A DNA stretch of 64,000 nucleotides from assembly GCA_046542995.1 (NCBI GenBank), contig JBKHAH010000004.1, positions 1-64,000 on the forward strand, given 5' to 3'. The DNA is from Perlabentimonas sp046542995. GTDB taxonomy: Bacteria > Bacteroidota > Bacteroidia > Bacteroidales > Tenuifilaceae. Position 1 is the first letter of the stretch, and each line of letters begins with the position of its first letter. Of the stretch, positions 35,230 to 44,754 are shown in pieces. Below the pieces are notes generated by a model, which was not told where the DNA came from, ran no database searches, and saw only the letters and a program-made list of their open reading frames with translations. Position numbers and translations under genes: made by a program.

Positions 35230-36513
35230 GTGAAAGAAGAGTTATTGCATTTCATTTGGAAGTATAATGGTGGGCTCTTAAATTCCCTTATTAATAATAA
35301 TGAAGAAGCTTTTGAGATTGTTTCTTCAGGGGAGCATAATACGAATTCAGGTCCAGATTTTTTCAATGCAAAAATTAAAATTGATAACGTGCTTTGGGCC
35401 GGTAATGTAGAAATGCACATTAATGCTTCCGATTGGTACAAGCATGGTCATCACAAGAATCCTGCTTACGATTCTGTTATCTTGCATTTAGTGGTTAATA
35501 ATGATATGCAAACCAAAACAAGCAGCGGGAGGGATGTGAAAACGCTGGTTGTTTCAATCCCAAAAAAGCTTGAGGGAAGGTTCTCCGATTTAATGCGAAG
35601 TACCAGCTGGATCCCTTGTTCCCAGTACTTAAAAGAATACAATTCGCTATCGTTAAATATATGGTTGTCCAGCTTAGCCGTGGAGCGTTTGGAGCAGAAA
35701 ACAAAGCAGGTTCAGAAATTAGTTGATGATTATAACGGTAGCTGGGAGGAGGCTTTCTACGTTTCAATGGCTCGTAGTTTTGGCTTAAGAATTAATTCGC
35801 AACCTTTTGAGATGCTGGCAAAGGCCACCCCGCTTAAAGCGTTGGCAAAAGTTAAAGATAATATACTGAGCGTGGAGGCAATACTTTTTGGACAGGCCGG
35901 CCTGTTAAACGATTTAAATTCAGATTACGACCCCGATGACTATAAAACGTCGCTTCAGAAAGAGTATCGTTACCAGAAGGATAAGTTTGGGCTGAACCCC
36001 ATACCATTTCATCTGTGGAAGTTCATGCGTTTAAGGCCCCCATCTTTTCCAACCATCCGAATTGCTCAGTTTGCAAAGCTGATACATAAATCATCCGGAT
36101 TATTCTCAATGTGCATGGATTCTAAAGACCTAAATCAGCTTTCCAGTAATTTAAGGATTGATTGCTCAACCTATTGGGACACTCACTATACCTTTGGTAA
36201 AGAATCTAAATACAGTAAGAAGTTTCTGGGGAGAACAATGGTTTCTACAATTCTTATAAATACAATAATTCCTTTTATGTTTGCATACGGAACGTACAGG
36301 GGCAATCAGACGTTACGCGATAGAGCCATATCTATCCTCGAATCATTAAAACCAGAAACGAATAGCATTATTAAACGTTTTGATGATTTGGGCGTTCATG
36401 CAGACAGCGCATTTATAACTCAAGCCCTATTGCATCTAAAGGGGCAGTATTGCGATAATAAAAAGTGCCTATACTGTCAGATTGGTGTAAATGCATTACT
36501 CAATAAAGCGTAA
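35230..36513 (+). CDS. DUF2851 family protein
   Basis: 427 residues from GTG at 35230; the product then begins KEELLHFIWKY, which fits the family's usual N-terminus better than the TTG six bases upstream. Family hallmarks: NTNSGPDFFNAKI, WAGNVEMHINASDWYKHGHH and HLVVNND in the first 90 residues, and a C-terminal CDNKKCLYCQIG cysteine cluster. DUF2851 is widespread in Bacteroidota and has no established function; the acidic and His residues and the Cys cluster suggest metal binding or a nuclease-like fold, which is speculation. Confidence 0.85.
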   Translation: MKEELLHFIWKYNGGLLNSLINNNEEAFEIVSSGEHNTNSGPDFFNAKIKIDNVLWAGNVEMHINASDWYKHGHHKNPAYDSVILHLVVNNDMQTKTSSGRDVKTLVVSIPKKLEGRFSDLMRSTSWIPCSQYLKEYNSLSLNIWLSSLAVERLEQKTKQVQKLVDDYNGSWEEAFYVSMARSFGLRINSQPFEMLAKATPLKALAKVKDNILSVEAILFGQAGLLNDLNSDYDPDDYKTSLQKEYRYQKDKFGLNPIPFHLWKFMRLRPPSFPTIRIAQFAKLIHKSSGLFSMCMDSKDLNQLSSNLRIDCSTYWDTHYTFGKESKYSKKFLGRTMVSTILINTIIPFMFAYGTYRGNQTLRDRAISILESLKPETNSIIKRFDDLGVHADSAFITQALLHLKGQYCDNKKCLYCQIGVNALLNKA

Positions 36514-36583
36514 TAAAATGTCCAGTCCACAGTAGGTTAGCAAAAAACAGAACGGTTTATGATGATGTTTAAAAAAATATATT

Positions 36584-36591
36584 TACCTTTG
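36584..36591 (+). promoter_or_regulatory. Predicted -7 element of the rpsO promoter
   Basis: TACCTTTG at 36584-36591 matches TAnnTTTG exactly, followed by C as is common. It is 48 bases upstream of the rpsO start. Confidence 0.55.
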
Positions 36592-36638
36592 CACCTTGAA
36601 TTTTGCCTTTGAATTACCCACTAATTTACTGATTAGCT

Positions 36639-36911
36639 ATGAATTATTTAACAGCAGAAAAGAAGCAGGAGATTTTTAAAACCTACGGGAAGTCTAATAC
36701 CGATACTGGTTCCGCAGAGGGACAGATCGCGTTATTTTCCTACCGTATCAGCCATTTAACCGAACATCTGAAGAAGAATCGTAAAGATTACTCAACTCAG
36801 CGTTCGTTATTAAAGCTGGTGGGTAAGCGTAGGAGATTATTAGATTACCTTAAAGATCGCGACATTGAAAGGTATCGCGCAATCATTAAAACTCTTAAAT
36901 TAAGAAAGTAG
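36639..36911 (+). CDS. rpsO: 30S ribosomal protein S15
   Basis: 90 residues, one more than E. coli S15. Conserved segments include GKSNTDTGSAEGQIALFSYRI-like text (about 15-35) with the DTGS motif, then HLKKNRKDYSTQRSLL and GKRRRLLDYLKDRD. It binds 16S rRNA in the central domain of the 30S subunit. It precedes pnp, as in many bacteria, but with a terminator between. Confidence 0.97.
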   Translation: MNYLTAEKKQEIFKTYGKSNTDTGSAEGQIALFSYRISHLTEHLKKNRKDYSTQRSLLKLVGKRRRLLDYLKDRDIERYRAIIKTLKLRK

Positions 36912-36917
36912 AAATTC

Positions 36918-36946
36918 AAAAGGCAATTGTATCAATTGCCTTTTTT
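36918..36946 (+). terminator. Rho-independent terminator after rpsO
   Basis: AAAAGGCAATTG (36918-36929) pairs with CAATTGCCTTTT (36933-36944) around a TAT loop, followed by TT. In E. coli a similar terminator and RNase III site separate rpsO and pnp. Confidence 0.85.
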
Positions 36947-37054
36947 AAAAATTTACTTTTATAATTAAGATGAGAGAATCAGAGAGATTGCGTTTCTTCT
37001 CTGATTTTCTGTTTAAATTTGGCTTTATTTATTTACCAATACATAGGAAACAAT

Positions 37055-39181
37055 ATGTTTAAAGTAGTGAAAAAAACGATCGATCTTGGCGATGGTAGAA
37101 ACATCTCCATCGAAACAGGAAAATTGGCCAGGCAGGCCGATGGGTCGGTTGTAATTAGCATGGGTAAAACCATGATGCTTGCCACCGTGGTAAGCGCAAA
37201 GGAAGCGAAGGAGGATGTTGATTTTATGCCTCTAAGCGTTGATTATAAAGAGAAATTTGCAGCGGGTGGTCGTTTCCCAGGTGGTTTTCTTAAAAGGGAG
37301 GCTCGTCCATCAGATTATGAGGTACTTATAGCTCGCTTGGTTGATAGGGCTTTACGTCCCTTGTTCCCAGAGGATTATCATGCCGATACATTTGTAACCA
37401 TCAATCTAATCTCAGCAGAAAAAGATATTCCTCCAGATGCACTTGCTGGTTTGGCTGCTTCTGCAGCCCTTTCAGTTTCCGATGTGCCTTTTAATGGGCC
37501 AATATCCGAGGTTAGGGTTATCCGTTTAAACGGAGAGTTTATAGTTAACCCTACATTCAGCCAAATTAAGGAGGCCGATATTGATATGCTTGTGGGTGCT
37601 ACCTACGACAATATCCTAATGGTTGAAGGTGAGATGAATGAGGTTTCTGAAGCAGAAATGCTTGAGGGTATCAAGGTTGCTCACAAGGCCATTAAGGAGC
37701 ATTGTAAAGTGCAGATGGAACTTGCCAAAGAGCTTGGTGTTGAGAAGCGCGAGTACTGCCACGAGAGTAATGACGAGGAGCTTCGTAAGCAGGTGGCAGA
37801 CTACTGCTACAGCAAGGTTTATGAGGTAGCCAAATCAACGCTGCCTAAGCACGAGCGCAGCGATGCCTTTAAGGCCATCAAGGAGGAGTTTTTAGAGACC
37901 CTATCAGAAGATGATCAGGATGGAAAAGCGAACCTTGTTGGTCGTTACTATCACGATGTTGAGAAGAAGGCCATGAGAGATATGGTGCTTAATGAAGCTA
38001 TTAGGCTAGATGGACGTAAAACCAATCAGATTCGCCCCATTGAATGTGAGGTAGACTTCTTGCCATCAGCGCATGGTTCAGCCTTGTTTACTCGTGGCGA
38101 AACCCAATCGTTAACAACCATAACTCTCGGTACCAAACTCGATGAGAAAATTATCGACGAGGTGCTTCAGCAGGGTACTGAGCGTTTTGTGCTACACTAT
38201 AATTTCCCGCCATTCTGTACTGGCGATGCCAGACCATACAGAGGCGTTGGTCGCAGGGAGATTGGGCACGGGAATCTGGCTCACAGAGCATTGAAAAAAA
38301 TGGTGCCAATTGGCGAAGACAACCCATATACAGTTAGAGTAGTAAGTGACATACTTGAGTCAAATGGATCATCATCAATGGCAACTGTTTGCGCAGGGAC
38401 CCTTGCGCTAATGGATGCTGGAATTAAAATTAAAAAGCCAGTTTCAGGAATAGCGATGGGGCTTATAACAGAGCCTAAAGGATCAAAATATGCAATTCTT
38501 TCCGATATTCTTGGTGATGAGGATCACCTAGGTGACATGGACTTTAAAGTAACTGGCACTAAGGATGGTATAACAGCTACCCAGATGGACATAAAGGTTG
38601 ATGGGTTACCCTACGAGGTGCTTTCCGAAGCCTTGGAACAGGCTCGTGAAGGTAGATTGCATATTCTTGGGAAAATGACAGAAACCATCGCCGAACCTAA
38701 CCCAGATTTAAAACCACATGCCCCAAGAATTGAGAGATTCACAATTGCACGTGATCTTATCGGCGCAGTGATTGGGCCAGGTGGTAAGATTATTCAGGAA
38801 ATTCAGCGCACCACCGGTGCTACAGTTAATATTGAAGAGGTAAATAATCATGGCATTGTAACCGTGTTTGCCGATAATGTTGAAGGAAGAAACGAAGCGG
38901 TGAAGTGGATAAAAGGCATTGCTGTATCGCCAGAGGAGGGCGAAATATATACTGGTAAAGTAAAATCAATAATGCCATTTGGAGCCTTTATCGAGATTGT
39001 ACCCGGTAAGGATGGCCTTCTTCACATTTCAGAAATCGACTGGAAACGCGTTGAGAAGGTTGAGGACGTGTTTAAAGAAGGAGACATGGTTGAGGTTAAA
39101 CTTATTGAGGTTGACAAGAAGACGGGTAAACTTAAACTATCCCGCAAAGTTCTTCTTCCCAAGCCAGAAAGCAGAAAATAG
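37055..39181 (+). CDS. pnp: Polyribonucleotide nucleotidyltransferase (PNPase)
   Basis: 708 residues from ATG at 37055; an upstream TTG would add 12 unlikely residues. Two RNase PH-like domains with FFAGGR-like SVDYKEKFAAGGRFPGGF early and GDARPYRGVGRREIGHG in the second, a KH domain with GPGGKIIQEI near 580, and a C-terminal S1 domain (GKVKSIMPFGAFIEI). It degrades RNA 3'-5' with phosphate and can add tails. It lies 143 bases after rpsO. Confidence 0.97.
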   Translation: MFKVVKKTIDLGDGRNISIETGKLARQADGSVVISMGKTMMLATVVSAKEAKEDVDFMPLSVDYKEKFAAGGRFPGGFLKREARPSDYEVLIARLVDRALRPLFPEDYHADTFVTINLISAEKDIPPDALAGLAASAALSVSDVPFNGPISEVRVIRLNGEFIVNPTFSQIKEADIDMLVGATYDNILMVEGEMNEVSEAEMLEGIKVAHKAIKEHCKVQMELAKELGVEKREYCHESNDEELRKQVADYCYSKVYEVAKSTLPKHERSDAFKAIKEEFLETLSEDDQDGKANLVGRYYHDVEKKAMRDMVLNEAIRLDGRKTNQIRPIECEVDFLPSAHGSALFTRGETQSLTTITLGTKLDEKIIDEVLQQGTERFVLHYNFPPFCTGDARPYRGVGRREIGHGNLAHRALKKMVPIGEDNPYTVRVVSDILESNGSSSMATVCAGTLALMDAGIKIKKPVSGIAMGLITEPKGSKYAILSDILGDEDHLGDMDFKVTGTKDGITATQMDIKVDGLPYEVLSEALEQAREGRLHILGKMTETIAEPNPDLKPHAPRIERFTIARDLIGAVIGPGGKIIQEIQRTTGATVNIEEVNNHGIVTVFADNVEGRNEAVKWIKGIAVSPEEGEIYTGKVKSIMPFGAFIEIVPGKDGLLHISEIDWKRVEKVEDVFKEGDMVEVKLIEVDKKTGKLKLSRKVLLPKPESRK

Positions 39182-39205
39182 GAATAGCTTTTCAATGAAT
39201 TATAT

Positions 39206-39240
39206 GAAAGAGCAAGCTCCCCAATCTTGCTCTTTTTTTT
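39206..39240 (+). terminator. Rho-independent terminator after pnp
   Basis: GAAAGAGCAAG (39206-39216) pairs with CTTGCTCTTTTT (39226 onward) around a 9-base loop, with an eight-base T-run. Confidence 0.85.
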
Positions 39241-39316
39241 ATGTCAGGATAGGCAATTTTTGTGATTTTTCTAAAAAAACACTACATTTACGTGGTTTAT
39301 TGTTTAAACATTTGCC

Positions 39317-39324
39317 TATATTTG
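39317..39324 (+). promoter_or_regulatory. Predicted -7 element upstream of the prolyl oligopeptidase gene
   Basis: TATATTTG at 39317-39324 matches TAnnTTTG exactly, 57 bases before the ATG at 39381. Confidence 0.45.
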
Positions 39325-39380
39325 TAAGTAACATAAAACCAATTACCTAATAATTAATTTGAGAGTAAAGTTCTAATCCC

Positions 39381-41495
39381 ATGAAAAATCTCATACTTTT
39401 TACTTTAGCAGTAGTTCTTTTGCTAGGTGTATCTTGTGATAGGAGTAAGGTTGATTATCCTGAAACAAAAAAAGAGCCTGTGGTTGATAATTATTTTGGT
39501 GTAGAGGTAACCGACCCCTACCGCTGGTTAGAGGATGATCAGTCCCAGGAGGTAGCAAATTGGGTTGAAGCACAAAATGAAGTAACATTCGAATACCTCA
39601 ATAGAATCCCTTTTAGAGAGGATATTAAGAATCGCCTTAGCAATTTGTGGGATTACACCAATATCTCGTCACCATTCATGAAATCTGGAAAGATTTTCTT
39701 TTACAAACGTCAGGGCCTTCAAAACCAAATGACTCTTTATGTTCAGGATTCTTTTGATGACGAACCAAGAGTACTAATAGACCCTAACAAGTTTTCTGCC
39801 GATGGAACCGTTGCCTTAGCCGATATTGGAATATCAAAAGACGCTAAATACATTGCTTATGAAATAGCCGATGGTGGTTCAGATTGGAAGAAAATAAAAG
39901 TAAGAGATATCGAAACTGGTCAAGACCTTGAGGATGTTGTTAAGTGGGTTAAGTTTTCCAGCATACAATGGTTTAAAAACGGATTCTTTTATAGCAGATA
40001 CGATGCTCCTAAGGAAGGAAGTGAGCTTAGCAATATAAATGAGCATCATAAGGTATACTACCATCAGTTAGGAACACCACAGGCCGACGATAAGTTGATT
40101 TTCTACAATAACGAGTACCCCTTAAGAAACTATTCCGCACAGGTAACTTCCGATGAGAAGTTCTTAATTATATATGAGTCTGAATCAACTCATGGAAACT
40201 CAGTTTATATTAAGAACCTAGGGAAAGATCGTGATTTTATAAAGCTAACTACAAGTTTTGAGTATAATTACAAGGTGCTTGACCATGTAGATGGTTACCT
40301 CTACGTACACACAAACTACCGTTCTCCTAAATACAAGCTAGTTAGGATTAATATTAATAGCCTTGATGTTGGGAATTGGATAGATGTATTACCTGAGAAA
40401 AAGGACGTGCTTGAGAGTTGTGTTCTAGCCGGTGGGAAAATTATGGCTACCTATATTGAGGATGTAAAGAGTAAGGTTAATGTGTATGATCTTAATGGAA
40501 TGAAACTCCATAATCTCGATTTACCAAACCTTGGGACCGTTTCTGAAATTAACGCTTCATTAAATAACAAGCAAGCCTTCTACACCTTCACATCCTTTAC
40601 AGTACCTACAGTTTCTTACCTGTTTAATACGGAAACATACCAATCAGAGAAGTTCTTTGAGCCTGATATCGACTTCGATTTTGAACAATACGAAACCAAG
40701 CAAGTTTTCTATAAGAGCAAGGATGGTACCGAGGTTCCCATGTTCATTGTTCATAAGAAAGGTGTTGAGCTGGATGGCACGAACCCAACATTACTATACG
40801 GGTACGGAGGGTTTAATGCAACTGTTATGCCATCGTTCAAGACATCCAGGTTGGTGTGGCTTGAGAATGGCGGAGTATTTGCCCTTGCAAACATTCGTGG
40901 TGGCGGAGAATACGGAGAGAACTGGTACCGCTCAGGAACAAAGCTAAATAAGCAGAATGTTTTTGATGATTTTATCGCAGGAGCAGAATACTTAATTTCC
41001 GAGGGATACACCTCTAGTAGTAAGCTAGCAATCCAGGGTGGGTCAAACGGAGGGCTGTTAGTTGGCGCCGTTGTAAATCAACGCCCCGATTTGTTTAAGG
41101 TTGCCATACCTCAGGTTGGTGTTATGGATATGCTTAGGTTCCATAAGTTCACCATTGGCTGGGCATGGGTTAACGATTATGGATCGAGTGAAGATTCAAT
41201 CCAGTTTTTGAACCTCCACAACTATTCACCTATTCATAACGTTAGCAGTAGCGGTCGCTATCCAGCTATATTGGCAACAACAGCCGATAGGGATGACCGG
41301 GTTGTTCCTGCCCACTCATATAAATATATAGCAACCCTACAGGATAAGCAACGTAAAGGGGCAAATCCTAAATTAATAAGGATTCAAACCAGAGCAGGTC
41401 ATGGTGCAGGCATGCCCATGTCATTGATTATTGAAGAGATGGCAGATATCTACTCCTTTATTTACTATAACATGAAGGAGGATGTTTCATACTAG
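39381..41495 (+). CDS. Prolyl oligopeptidase family serine peptidase (lipoprotein)
   Basis: 704 residues, S9A family. N-terminal lipoprotein signal with lipobox LGVSC (Cys19). Then VTDPYRWLEDDQS, the opening of the family, a seven-blade propeller region to about 420, and an alpha/beta hydrolase domain. The triad is present: Ser555 in GGSNGG, the Asp in TADRDDR (636-639), and His674 in RAGHGAG. It cleaves short peptides after proline in the periplasm or at the membrane surface. Flanked by terminators, so monocistronic. Confidence 0.93.
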   Translation: MKNLILFTLAVVLLLGVSCDRSKVDYPETKKEPVVDNYFGVEVTDPYRWLEDDQSQEVANWVEAQNEVTFEYLNRIPFREDIKNRLSNLWDYTNISSPFMKSGKIFFYKRQGLQNQMTLYVQDSFDDEPRVLIDPNKFSADGTVALADIGISKDAKYIAYEIADGGSDWKKIKVRDIETGQDLEDVVKWVKFSSIQWFKNGFFYSRYDAPKEGSELSNINEHHKVYYHQLGTPQADDKLIFYNNEYPLRNYSAQVTSDEKFLIIYESESTHGNSVYIKNLGKDRDFIKLTTSFEYNYKVLDHVDGYLYVHTNYRSPKYKLVRININSLDVGNWIDVLPEKKDVLESCVLAGGKIMATYIEDVKSKVNVYDLNGMKLHNLDLPNLGTVSEINASLNNKQAFYTFTSFTVPTVSYLFNTETYQSEKFFEPDIDFDFEQYETKQVFYKSKDGTEVPMFIVHKKGVELDGTNPTLLYGYGGFNATVMPSFKTSRLVWLENGGVFALANIRGGGEYGENWYRSGTKLNKQNVFDDFIAGAEYLISEGYTSSSKLAIQGGSNGGLLVGAVVNQRPDLFKVAIPQVGVMDMLRFHKFTIGWAWVNDYGSSEDSIQFLNLHNYSPIHNVSSSGRYPAILATTADRDDRVVPAHSYKYIATLQDKQRKGANPKLIRIQTRAGHGAGMPMSLIIEEMADIYSFIYYNMKEDVSY

Positions 41496-41520
41496 CACTT
41501 TAATTATGAGGTGATATGAG

Positions 41521-41552
41521 AGGAGTTGAGGGTTACCTGGCTCCTTTTTTTT
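41521..41552 (+). terminator. Probable terminator after the peptidase gene
   Basis: AGGAG at 41521-41525 pairs with CTCCT at 41541-41545, with inner AGG/CCT pairs, followed by eight T. Confidence 0.6.
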
Positions 41553-41568
41553 AGTTTTAAATTTGATT

Positions 41569-42198
41569 ATGCAATACATAGTTATTGAAGGAAATATTGG
41601 TGCAGGAAAAACAACCCTGGCAAAAATGCTGGCCTATGATTACAACGCAAGGTTGGTGCTGGAGCAGTTTGCCGACAACCCCTTCTTACCCAAGTTCTAT
41701 AACGATCCACAGCGATATAGTTTCCCTCTAGAACTTTCGTTCTTGGCTGAGCGCTATAAGCAGCTTAATGCGGAGCTTAGAGCAATGTCGCTTTTTCAGC
41801 CTCTGGTAATTGCCGATTATTTCTTCATGAAATCACTAATCTTCGCACAAAATACGCTGGCAAAAGATGAGTACAACCTTTACCGCCAAATATTTGAGAT
41901 AATATACGGCTCAATACCTAAACCAAACCTCTATGTATATCTGCATGTACCTGTATCTGATTTAATAAAAAATATAAAGAGAAGAGGAAGGGAATACGAG
42001 AGCACCATTACACCAGGGTACCTTGAGAAAATCCAGCAAGGCTACTTCGAATTTTTCAAGCAGCATCCAGATTATTCGTTCCTAATATTAGACACATCAA
42101 ACATCGATTTTGTTGAGAACCAATCTGATTACCAAAGAATAAAAAAGGTTATTTTTGACGAAAGATTAAATGCAGGCCTTAAAAGGGTTTCTTTTTAA
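41569..42198 (+). CDS. Deoxynucleoside kinase
   Basis: 209 residues from ATG at 41569 (a TTG six bases earlier is in frame but less likely). P-loop GNIGAGKTT at 8-16, then the family's LEQFADNPFLPKFYNDP and FPLELSFLAERYKQL segments, and a lid-like KRRGREYES. It phosphorylates deoxynucleosides (dNK/dGK/dAK type) in nucleotide salvage; exact base preference cannot be told from sequence. Confidence 0.9.
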   Translation: MQYIVIEGNIGAGKTTLAKMLAYDYNARLVLEQFADNPFLPKFYNDPQRYSFPLELSFLAERYKQLNAELRAMSLFQPLVIADYFFMKSLIFAQNTLAKDEYNLYRQIFEIIYGSIPKPNLYVYLHVPVSDLIKNIKRRGREYESTITPGYLEKIQQGYFEFFKQHPDYSFLILDTSNIDFVENQSDYQRIKKVIFDERLNAGLKRVSF

Positions 42199-42250
42199 CT
42201 TTTATGTGTATTTTTACACTGAAACATTTTCTATTTACTAAAAAGTGTAT

Positions 42251-42258
42251 TAAATTTG
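42251..42258 (+). promoter_or_regulatory. Predicted -7 element upstream of the TPR lipoprotein
   Basis: TAAATTTG at 42251-42258 matches TAnnTTTG exactly, 50 bases before the ATG at 42308. Confidence 0.45.
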
Positions 42259-42307
42259 TGAATTGTTAACCAAAAGGATAGAAAAACCAAATTAAACTGT
42301 TATAGAC

Positions 42308-44026
42308 ATGAAAAGAATCAAACTCAATCTACTGGCGCTATTAAGTATAGTAGCCATCGTTTTAAGTAGCTGTGGAGTAAGTAAGATGAAAGAACTTGCT
42401 GAAGGCACTGAAATTAACCTTGATCCTAACCCTCTTGAGGTTCACGGAGGTATGGTTGAAGGAAAAATTGAAGCAACTTTCCCAGCAAAGTATTTTAACA
42501 AAAAGGCAATACTTGAGATTACACCGGTATTGGTTTACGAAGGTGGAGAACTGCCTCTTCCTCCAAAAATGCTTCAAGGAGAAGATGTTGAAGATAATCA
42601 TCAGGTTATAAAAAATGATGCTGGTGGTAGTGCTAGCCACGAGTTTGAGTTCGAATATAAAGATGAGATGATGGACTCAGAACTTGAGTTACGCTTTGTT
42701 ATTATTCATAAGGGTGAAAGAATTCCTTTTGATGAGCCGGAGAAAATAGGTGTTGGCGTAATTGCAACATCGCAAATGGTAGAGCTCGATCCTAAGCCAA
42801 TTATGCTTTCTGATAACTTTCAGCGCGTAGTTTCTGAAGACGAAGAGGCACAGATCAACTTTGTTATTCAGCGTTCAAATATTCGTAAATCTGAGTTAAC
42901 CAAAGATGATATTGATGCTTTAAAAGAGTTTATCGCTAAAACTTCCGATGAGGAATCAAGGCTTGAGTTAAAAGGCGTTAATGTTTCAGCATACGCTTCT
43001 CCCGATGGCCCAATAGATCTTAACGAGAAACTATCTAACGAGCGTGGTGAGAATACTCAGAAGTGGCTAGCTGATATCTTTAAAAAATCGGAAATTGAAG
43101 GTAGTACAGAGGACTATGTTTCTGTAGAAACAACTACAGAGGACTGGGATGGATTCCAAAAAATGGTTCAAGAGTCTGACATTCAAGACAAAGAATTAAT
43201 TCTTCGTGTTCTTTCAAAGTACTCAGATCCTGAGGTGCGCGAGAAGGAAATTAAGAACTTAAGCAAAGTTTACTTGGTTCTTGCAGAGAAAATTCTACCT
43301 GAACTTCGTCGTTCTAAAATGACTGCAAAAGTTGACAGGATTGGTTATTCTGACGAGGAGTTCCTTGAGATGGTTGAGAATGACGAACTTGATGAACTTA
43401 ACGTTGAGGAAATGCTTTATGCTGGCAACCTAGTTGAAGATATGGACACGAAACTTAGCATCTATACTAAAGCTGCTGAGCAGTTCAACGACCTTCGCGC
43501 ACACAACAACGTTGCGTACATAAACATTAAGAAAGATAATTTTGATGCAGCAAAGGCAGCCCTTGAGGCAGCAACCGCTATTGACGGAAACAATGCAACT
43601 GTGAAAAACAACATGGGATGCATTGAGCTAGTTGAAGGAAACGTTGAAGAGGCTGAGAACCTTTTCGTAGGTGCTGCTAATGCGGGGCCAGAAGTTAAGT
43701 ACAACCTTGGAATTATTTCAATCATTAACAATAAGTATCCAGCAGCAGTTGAGTACTTAGGTGGAACTGATTCTTTCAATCAAGGTCTTGCAATGCTTCT
43801 TACAAACAAGAACGATGCAGCTAAGAATACCTTTGAGAAGGTTGATGAGCCCAAAGCGCACTATGGACAAGCAATAGTTGGAGCACGTATTGGTGATGAG
43901 AACATGGTTCTTGATAACCTTCGTACAGCCATTGGTCAAGATGCTTCTCTAAAAGAGCGTGCGAAGAAAGATCTTGAATTCCGTAACTACTTCCAAAATG
44001 ATGCTTTTATGGCAATCGTTGAGTAG
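42308..44026 (+). CDS. TPR-containing lipoprotein with OmpA-like segment
   Basis: 572 residues. Lipoprotein signal with lipobox ending at Cys22. The N-terminal part (about 30-180) is beta-rich. The middle (about 185-310) carries QINFVIQRSNIRKSEL, LELKGVNVSAYASPDGP and NEKLSNERGENTQKWL, resembling an OmpA-type peptidoglycan-binding domain. The C-terminal third (about 385-540) has TPR-like helix pairs. The protein is acidic. Such lipoproteins are common in Bacteroidales envelopes; a role in envelope integrity is inferred. Codon use looks like a highly expressed gene, and a strong terminator follows. Confidence 0.8.
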   Translation: MKRIKLNLLALLSIVAIVLSSCGVSKMKELAEGTEINLDPNPLEVHGGMVEGKIEATFPAKYFNKKAILEITPVLVYEGGELPLPPKMLQGEDVEDNHQVIKNDAGGSASHEFEFEYKDEMMDSELELRFVIIHKGERIPFDEPEKIGVGVIATSQMVELDPKPIMLSDNFQRVVSEDEEAQINFVIQRSNIRKSELTKDDIDALKEFIAKTSDEESRLELKGVNVSAYASPDGPIDLNEKLSNERGENTQKWLADIFKKSEIEGSTEDYVSVETTTEDWDGFQKMVQESDIQDKELILRVLSKYSDPEVREKEIKNLSKVYLVLAEKILPELRRSKMTAKVDRIGYSDEEFLEMVENDELDELNVEEMLYAGNLVEDMDTKLSIYTKAAEQFNDLRAHNNVAYINIKKDNFDAAKAALEAATAIDGNNATVKNNMGCIELVEGNVEEAENLFVGAANAGPEVKYNLGIISIINNKYPAAVEYLGGTDSFNQGLAMLLTNKNDAAKNTFEKVDEPKAHYGQAIVGARIGDENMVLDNLRTAIGQDASLKERAKKDLEFRNYFQNDAFMAIVE

Positions 44027-44053
44027 TAGTATCTCAGAATAGAATTATAAAGG

Positions 44054-44088
44054 AGGGAGTACCCAGTGGTGCTCCCTTTTTTTTTAGT
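44054..44088 (+). terminator. Rho-independent terminator after the TPR lipoprotein
   Basis: AGGGAGTACC pairs with GGTGCTCCCT around a short loop, followed by nine T. Confidence 0.85.
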
Positions 44089-44130
44089 CAGTATTTAAGA
44101 GGCAAACCTTGTAATTATACTGTAGGTGTT

Positions 44131-44670
44131 TTAAGTAATAATCTTCCGTAGCGTATCCCACATTACTATTGCAGCGGTAACTGATACGTTAAATGAGTGC
44201 TTTGATCCAAATTGTGGGATTTCAATTGTTCCATTGCAAGAATCAATGGCATCTTGCGAAACCCCCTTAAGCTCATTCCCAAATATAAAAGCGTACTTCT
44301 TGTCTCTTTTCGGTTTAAAATCAATTAAACTTGTACTATTGGTTGTTTGCTCAATGGCATAAATGATATAGCCATTATGCTTTAGCTCTTCTATCGCTTC
44401 ATTAGTTGTACTATAATATTTCCAGGTAACAGAGTTCTCTGCACCTAATGCTGTTTTGTATATATCAGGATGTGGTGGAGTGGCTGATATTCCGCAAAGC
44501 ATAATGCCTTCTGCACCAAGCGCATCACAGGTTCTAAATACAGACCCAATGTTGTTCAAACTCCTAACGTTATCAAGTACAATAACAAGTGGGTGTTTGG
44601 GAACTATTTTGTTATCCTCAGCGCTAATTCGGTTTAGCTCATCTATCCCTAATTTTCTGTGTTTAGCCAT
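44131..44670 (-). CDS. SpoU/TrmH family RNA 2'-O-methyltransferase
   Basis: 179 residues, a minimal SPOUT methyltransferase without extra domains. Motif 1 LDNVRSLNNIGSVFRTCDA at 32-50, motif 2 FIFGNELKGVS, motif 3 IEIPQFGSKHSFNVSVTAAI. It transfers methyl from SAM to a ribose 2'-OH of tRNA or rRNA; the site is unknown. It is divergent from sucC, with 84 bases between starts. Confidence 0.92.
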   Translation of the reverse strand: MAKHRKLGIDELNRISAEDNKIVPKHPLVIVLDNVRSLNNIGSVFRTCDALGAEGIMLCGISATPPHPDIYKTALGAENSVTWKYYSTTNEAIEELKHNGYIIYAIEQTTNSTSLIDFKPKRDKKYAFIFGNELKGVSQDAIDSCNGTIEIPQFGSKHSFNVSVTAAIVMWDTLRKIIT

Positions 44671-44711
44671 TTTTTAATAATCTTGTTACAAATACAAACT
44701 AAAGTTTTCTA

Positions 44712-44719
44712 TATTTTTG
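44712..44719 (+). promoter_or_regulatory. Predicted -7 element of the sucC promoter
   Basis: TATTTTTG at 44712-44719 matches TAnnTTTG exactly, 36 bases before the ATG at 44755. A TATCTTAG lies just after it, so the exact element is uncertain. Confidence 0.45.
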
Positions 44720-44754
44720 TATCTTAGTTGCACTGCAAATTAAACTTTTTTCCA